The translations under genes and the position numbers were made by a program. This document shows, piece by piece, positions 5,690-6,961 of a DNA stretch of 6,961 bases. Source of the DNA: Candidatus Hydrogenedentota bacterium (GTDB taxonomy: Bacteria; Hydrogenedentota; Hydrogenedentia; Hydrogenedentales; SCBR16-9); the NCBI GenBank assembly GCA_007116095.1, contig SKJD01000448.1, positions 1 through 6,961 of the forward strand, read 5' to 3'. Position 1 is the first letter of the stretch, and each line of letters opens with the position of its first letter. The notes beneath the pieces are model-generated. The model was not told the DNA's origin, did not search any database, and was given only the letters and a program-made list of their open reading frames with translations.

Positions 5690-5763
5690 CCCATCCGTTC
5701 TGGCAGGGTAGATGCCTACACAGCAAGGTAGCTGCCCCTTTGAGCAAAAGGAGTACGTTCACC

Positions 5764-6645
5764 ATGAAAACACACAGCATTGCAGCCTGCTTGCTGGCAA
5801 CACTATGGGTCTTGGCGGGAACCGCCGCTTCAGACAGCGCCGAACGCTTAATAAGCACCGAGGAACTGGAAGCGCGACTTGAATCCGTACTGCCACTGGA
5901 TACCCGTTCGCCCCAAGACTTTAACCAAGGTCACATTCCAGGCGCAGCGCATGTACATTTCGAAGCCGTATCCGAAACCCGTGACGGTATACCCGGGATG
6001 CTCCGGCCAGCGCCGGAATTACGGCAACTACTGGCGGACAGCGGCGTGGACCCAAATCGACCCATTGTAATTTACAGCGGAATGGAGAACGCCGGAGATT
6101 TCCGGATGGCGGCCCGGCTCTTCTTCGTGTTGGAGTATATGGGCTATTCACAGGTCGCTATCCTGGACGGTGGTTATCGCAAGTGGGTCACGGAAGAACG
6201 ACCCACCGCTTCCGGGGCTCTGACAGTAACCGCGATTCCGCTGGAGCAGGTGCCCGAGGCGGAAAACGCAGCGATTCTGATGGAAAAAGACGATGTGCTT
6301 CGTGCATTGCCACAGCCACGGGTGCTACTGACTGATCAGCGATTGGCAGCAGAATATACGGGCCAGCATCCACATAGCAACGGCCACATTCCCGGCGCGA
6401 TATCACAGCCTATGTCCGATTTTATGTTCGGGCCACAGCATTTATTCAAAACAGGGGAAGCCCTGGACGCCATGCTTCGAAAAGCGGCGGACGCCGTACA
6501 GATCGTCACGTACTGTAATACCGGTCATACTTCATCGGTAGGCTATTTCGCCTACCGACTGGCGGGCTTCGACAATGTGGCTATGTACGATGCTTCCATG
6601 CGGGAGTGGAGCCGGGACCCTGTACTGCCGTTGGAGCGCGAGTAA
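5764..6645 (+). CDS. Exported tandem-domain rhodanese (thiosulfate or mercaptopyruvate sulfurtransferase)
   Basis: A 293-aa protein with a Sec-type signal peptide: Lys2, hydrophobic core 5-18, likely cleavage after Ala22 (TAA). Two rhodanese domains follow. The first (about 28-145) has DTRSPQDFNQGHIPGA (46-61) but carries Ser105 (VIYS) where an active-site Cys would be, so it is a structural, inactive domain, as in classic two-domain rhodaneses. The second (about 175-290) has NGHIPGA (206-212) and the loop CNTGHTS, with catalytic Cys251 expected to hold the persulfide; YDASMREW (275-282) is also conserved. It probably transfers sulfur from thiosulfate or a thiol donor in the periplasm; loop size alone does not settle the donor. 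The ATG at 5764 is preceded by AAGGAG (5748-5753) at 10 nt, and frames starting at 5608 merely overlap SxtJ. It is 74 nt behind SxtJ, so it may or may not share its transcript. Confidence 0.9.
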   Translation: MKTHSIAACLLATLWVLAGTAASDSAERLISTEELEARLESVLPLDTRSPQDFNQGHIPGAAHVHFEAVSETRDGIPGMLRPAPELRQLLADSGVDPNRPIVIYSGMENAGDFRMAARLFFVLEYMGYSQVAILDGGYRKWVTEERPTASGALTVTAIPLEQVPEAENAAILMEKDDVLRALPQPRVLLTDQRLAAEYTGQHPHSNGHIPGAISQPMSDFMFGPQHLFKTGEALDAMLRKAADAVQIVTYCNTGHTSSVGYFAYRLAGFDNVAMYDASMREWSRDPVLPLERE

Positions 6646-6730
6646 GCATCAGCGTCCACATAGGCTTAACAACACGCGCCTTACATTCACATATCCATCA
6701 ATACATCATATTTTGGAGGAAGTACATACC

Positions 6731-6961
6731 ATGCGATACAGACGATTTGGCAGAACAGAACTGCAGTTACCCGTAATCAGTTGCGGCGGCATGCGCTATC
6801 AGGGGGACTTTAAGTCTCCGGAAGATGTCACCGAAGATAATGTACGACATGTCGAGGCCTGTGTGCATCGCGCCCTGGAACTCGGCATCAACCACATCGA
6901 GACCGCCCGCGGCTACGGCACAAGCGAGTATCAGTTGGGACGCATATTGCCCCAGCTTCCC
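6731..6961 (+). CDS. Aldo/keto reductase, N-terminal part (cut by window edge)
   Basis: 77 codons are visible of a protein of usually 330-390 aa. The start MRYRRFGRTELQLPVISCGGMR is the beta-strand opening of the aldo/keto reductase barrel. HIETARGYGTSEYQLG (55-70) corresponds to the family's DTAxxYGxSExxLG motif and contains the catalytic Tyr (Tyr62). The usual Asp is Glu57, a substitution I recall in the subgroup of larger members that carry a C-terminal 4Fe-4S region; that part is outside the window, so this cannot be confirmed. The expected role is NADPH-dependent carbonyl reduction, substrate unknown. The start has a strong GGAGGA (6715-6720) 10 nt upstream. The 85-nt gap after the rhodanese holds no clear terminator or promoter. 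Confidence 0.93.
   Translation, partial: MRYRRFGRTELQLPVISCGGMRYQGDFKSPEDVTEDNVRHVEACVHRALELGINHIETARGYGTSEYQLGRILPQLP

Noticed and set aside
5690..5763. Possible hairpin GGCAG...CTGCC (5702-5736) after SxtJ as a terminator
   Set aside because: The stem is short with a long loop and is followed by CCCCTTTG rather than a T tract, so it is not a convincing terminator.
6646..6730. TAAGC...GCTTA pairing after the rhodanese stop
   Set aside because: Five weak pairs around a loop of over 15 nt with no T tract; chance is likely.

Overview
The window reads as a chromosomal segment of a proteobacterium, most likely a gammaproteobacterium. This is an inference from the PurU type, clear AGGAGG-like ribosome binding sites on several genes, GC-rich coding regions with AT-richer gaps, and abundant palindromic intergenic repeats. 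No rRNA, tRNA or 16S-like marker is present, so the lineage is not fixed. There are seven protein genes, two of them cut by the window edges, and one gap of about 1 kb that holds the most unusual DNA.

Left part (1-1576). Two genes run leftward: a small two-helix membrane protein with a YcxB-like C-terminal region (712-1239), followed 71 nt later by a D-isomer-specific 2-hydroxyacid dehydrogenase of the glyoxylate/hydroxypyruvate reductase type (1-640, cut at the window edge). A divergent 337-nt gap separates them from purU. It carries an extended -10 promoter candidate and, 22 nt before the purU start, a terminator-like hairpin with a T tract that could act as an attenuator.

Middle (1577-3440). 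purU (1577-2428) encodes formyltetrahydrofolate deformylase with its ACT domain and the Asn/His/Asp catalytic set intact. Between 2429 and 3440 I see no credible gene. Instead there is a roughly 575-bp imperfect palindrome (2594-3168): 27-bp terminal inverted repeats, AT-rich arms, and two inverted copies of a compound hairpin module whose stems differ in sequence but keep pairing. A separate cluster of three adjacent hairpins (3272-3339) lies about 100 nt before the next gene.

Right part (3441-6961). Four genes run rightward: a NodU/TobZ/SxtI-type carbamoyltransferase (3441-5255), an SxtJ-family membrane protein (5276-5689), an exported tandem-domain rhodanese sulfurtransferase (5764-6645), and the first 77 codons of an aldo/keto reductase (6731-6961). 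The first two form a recurring pair, seen in saxitoxin clusters and, without the toxin pathway, in many other bacteria. They probably form one transcript, with carbamoyl transfer to an unknown substrate aided at the membrane by the SxtJ protein. The SxtK/DUF5989 partner that usually follows is not here. Whether the rhodanese and the reductase belong to the same unit is open: gaps of 74 and 85 nt with their own ribosome binding sites fit either an operon or separate genes.

I did not find a clear new multi-gene system. The best candidates for follow-up are the compound palindromic element, the purU leader hairpin, and the stripped-down carbamoyltransferase-SxtJ pair.
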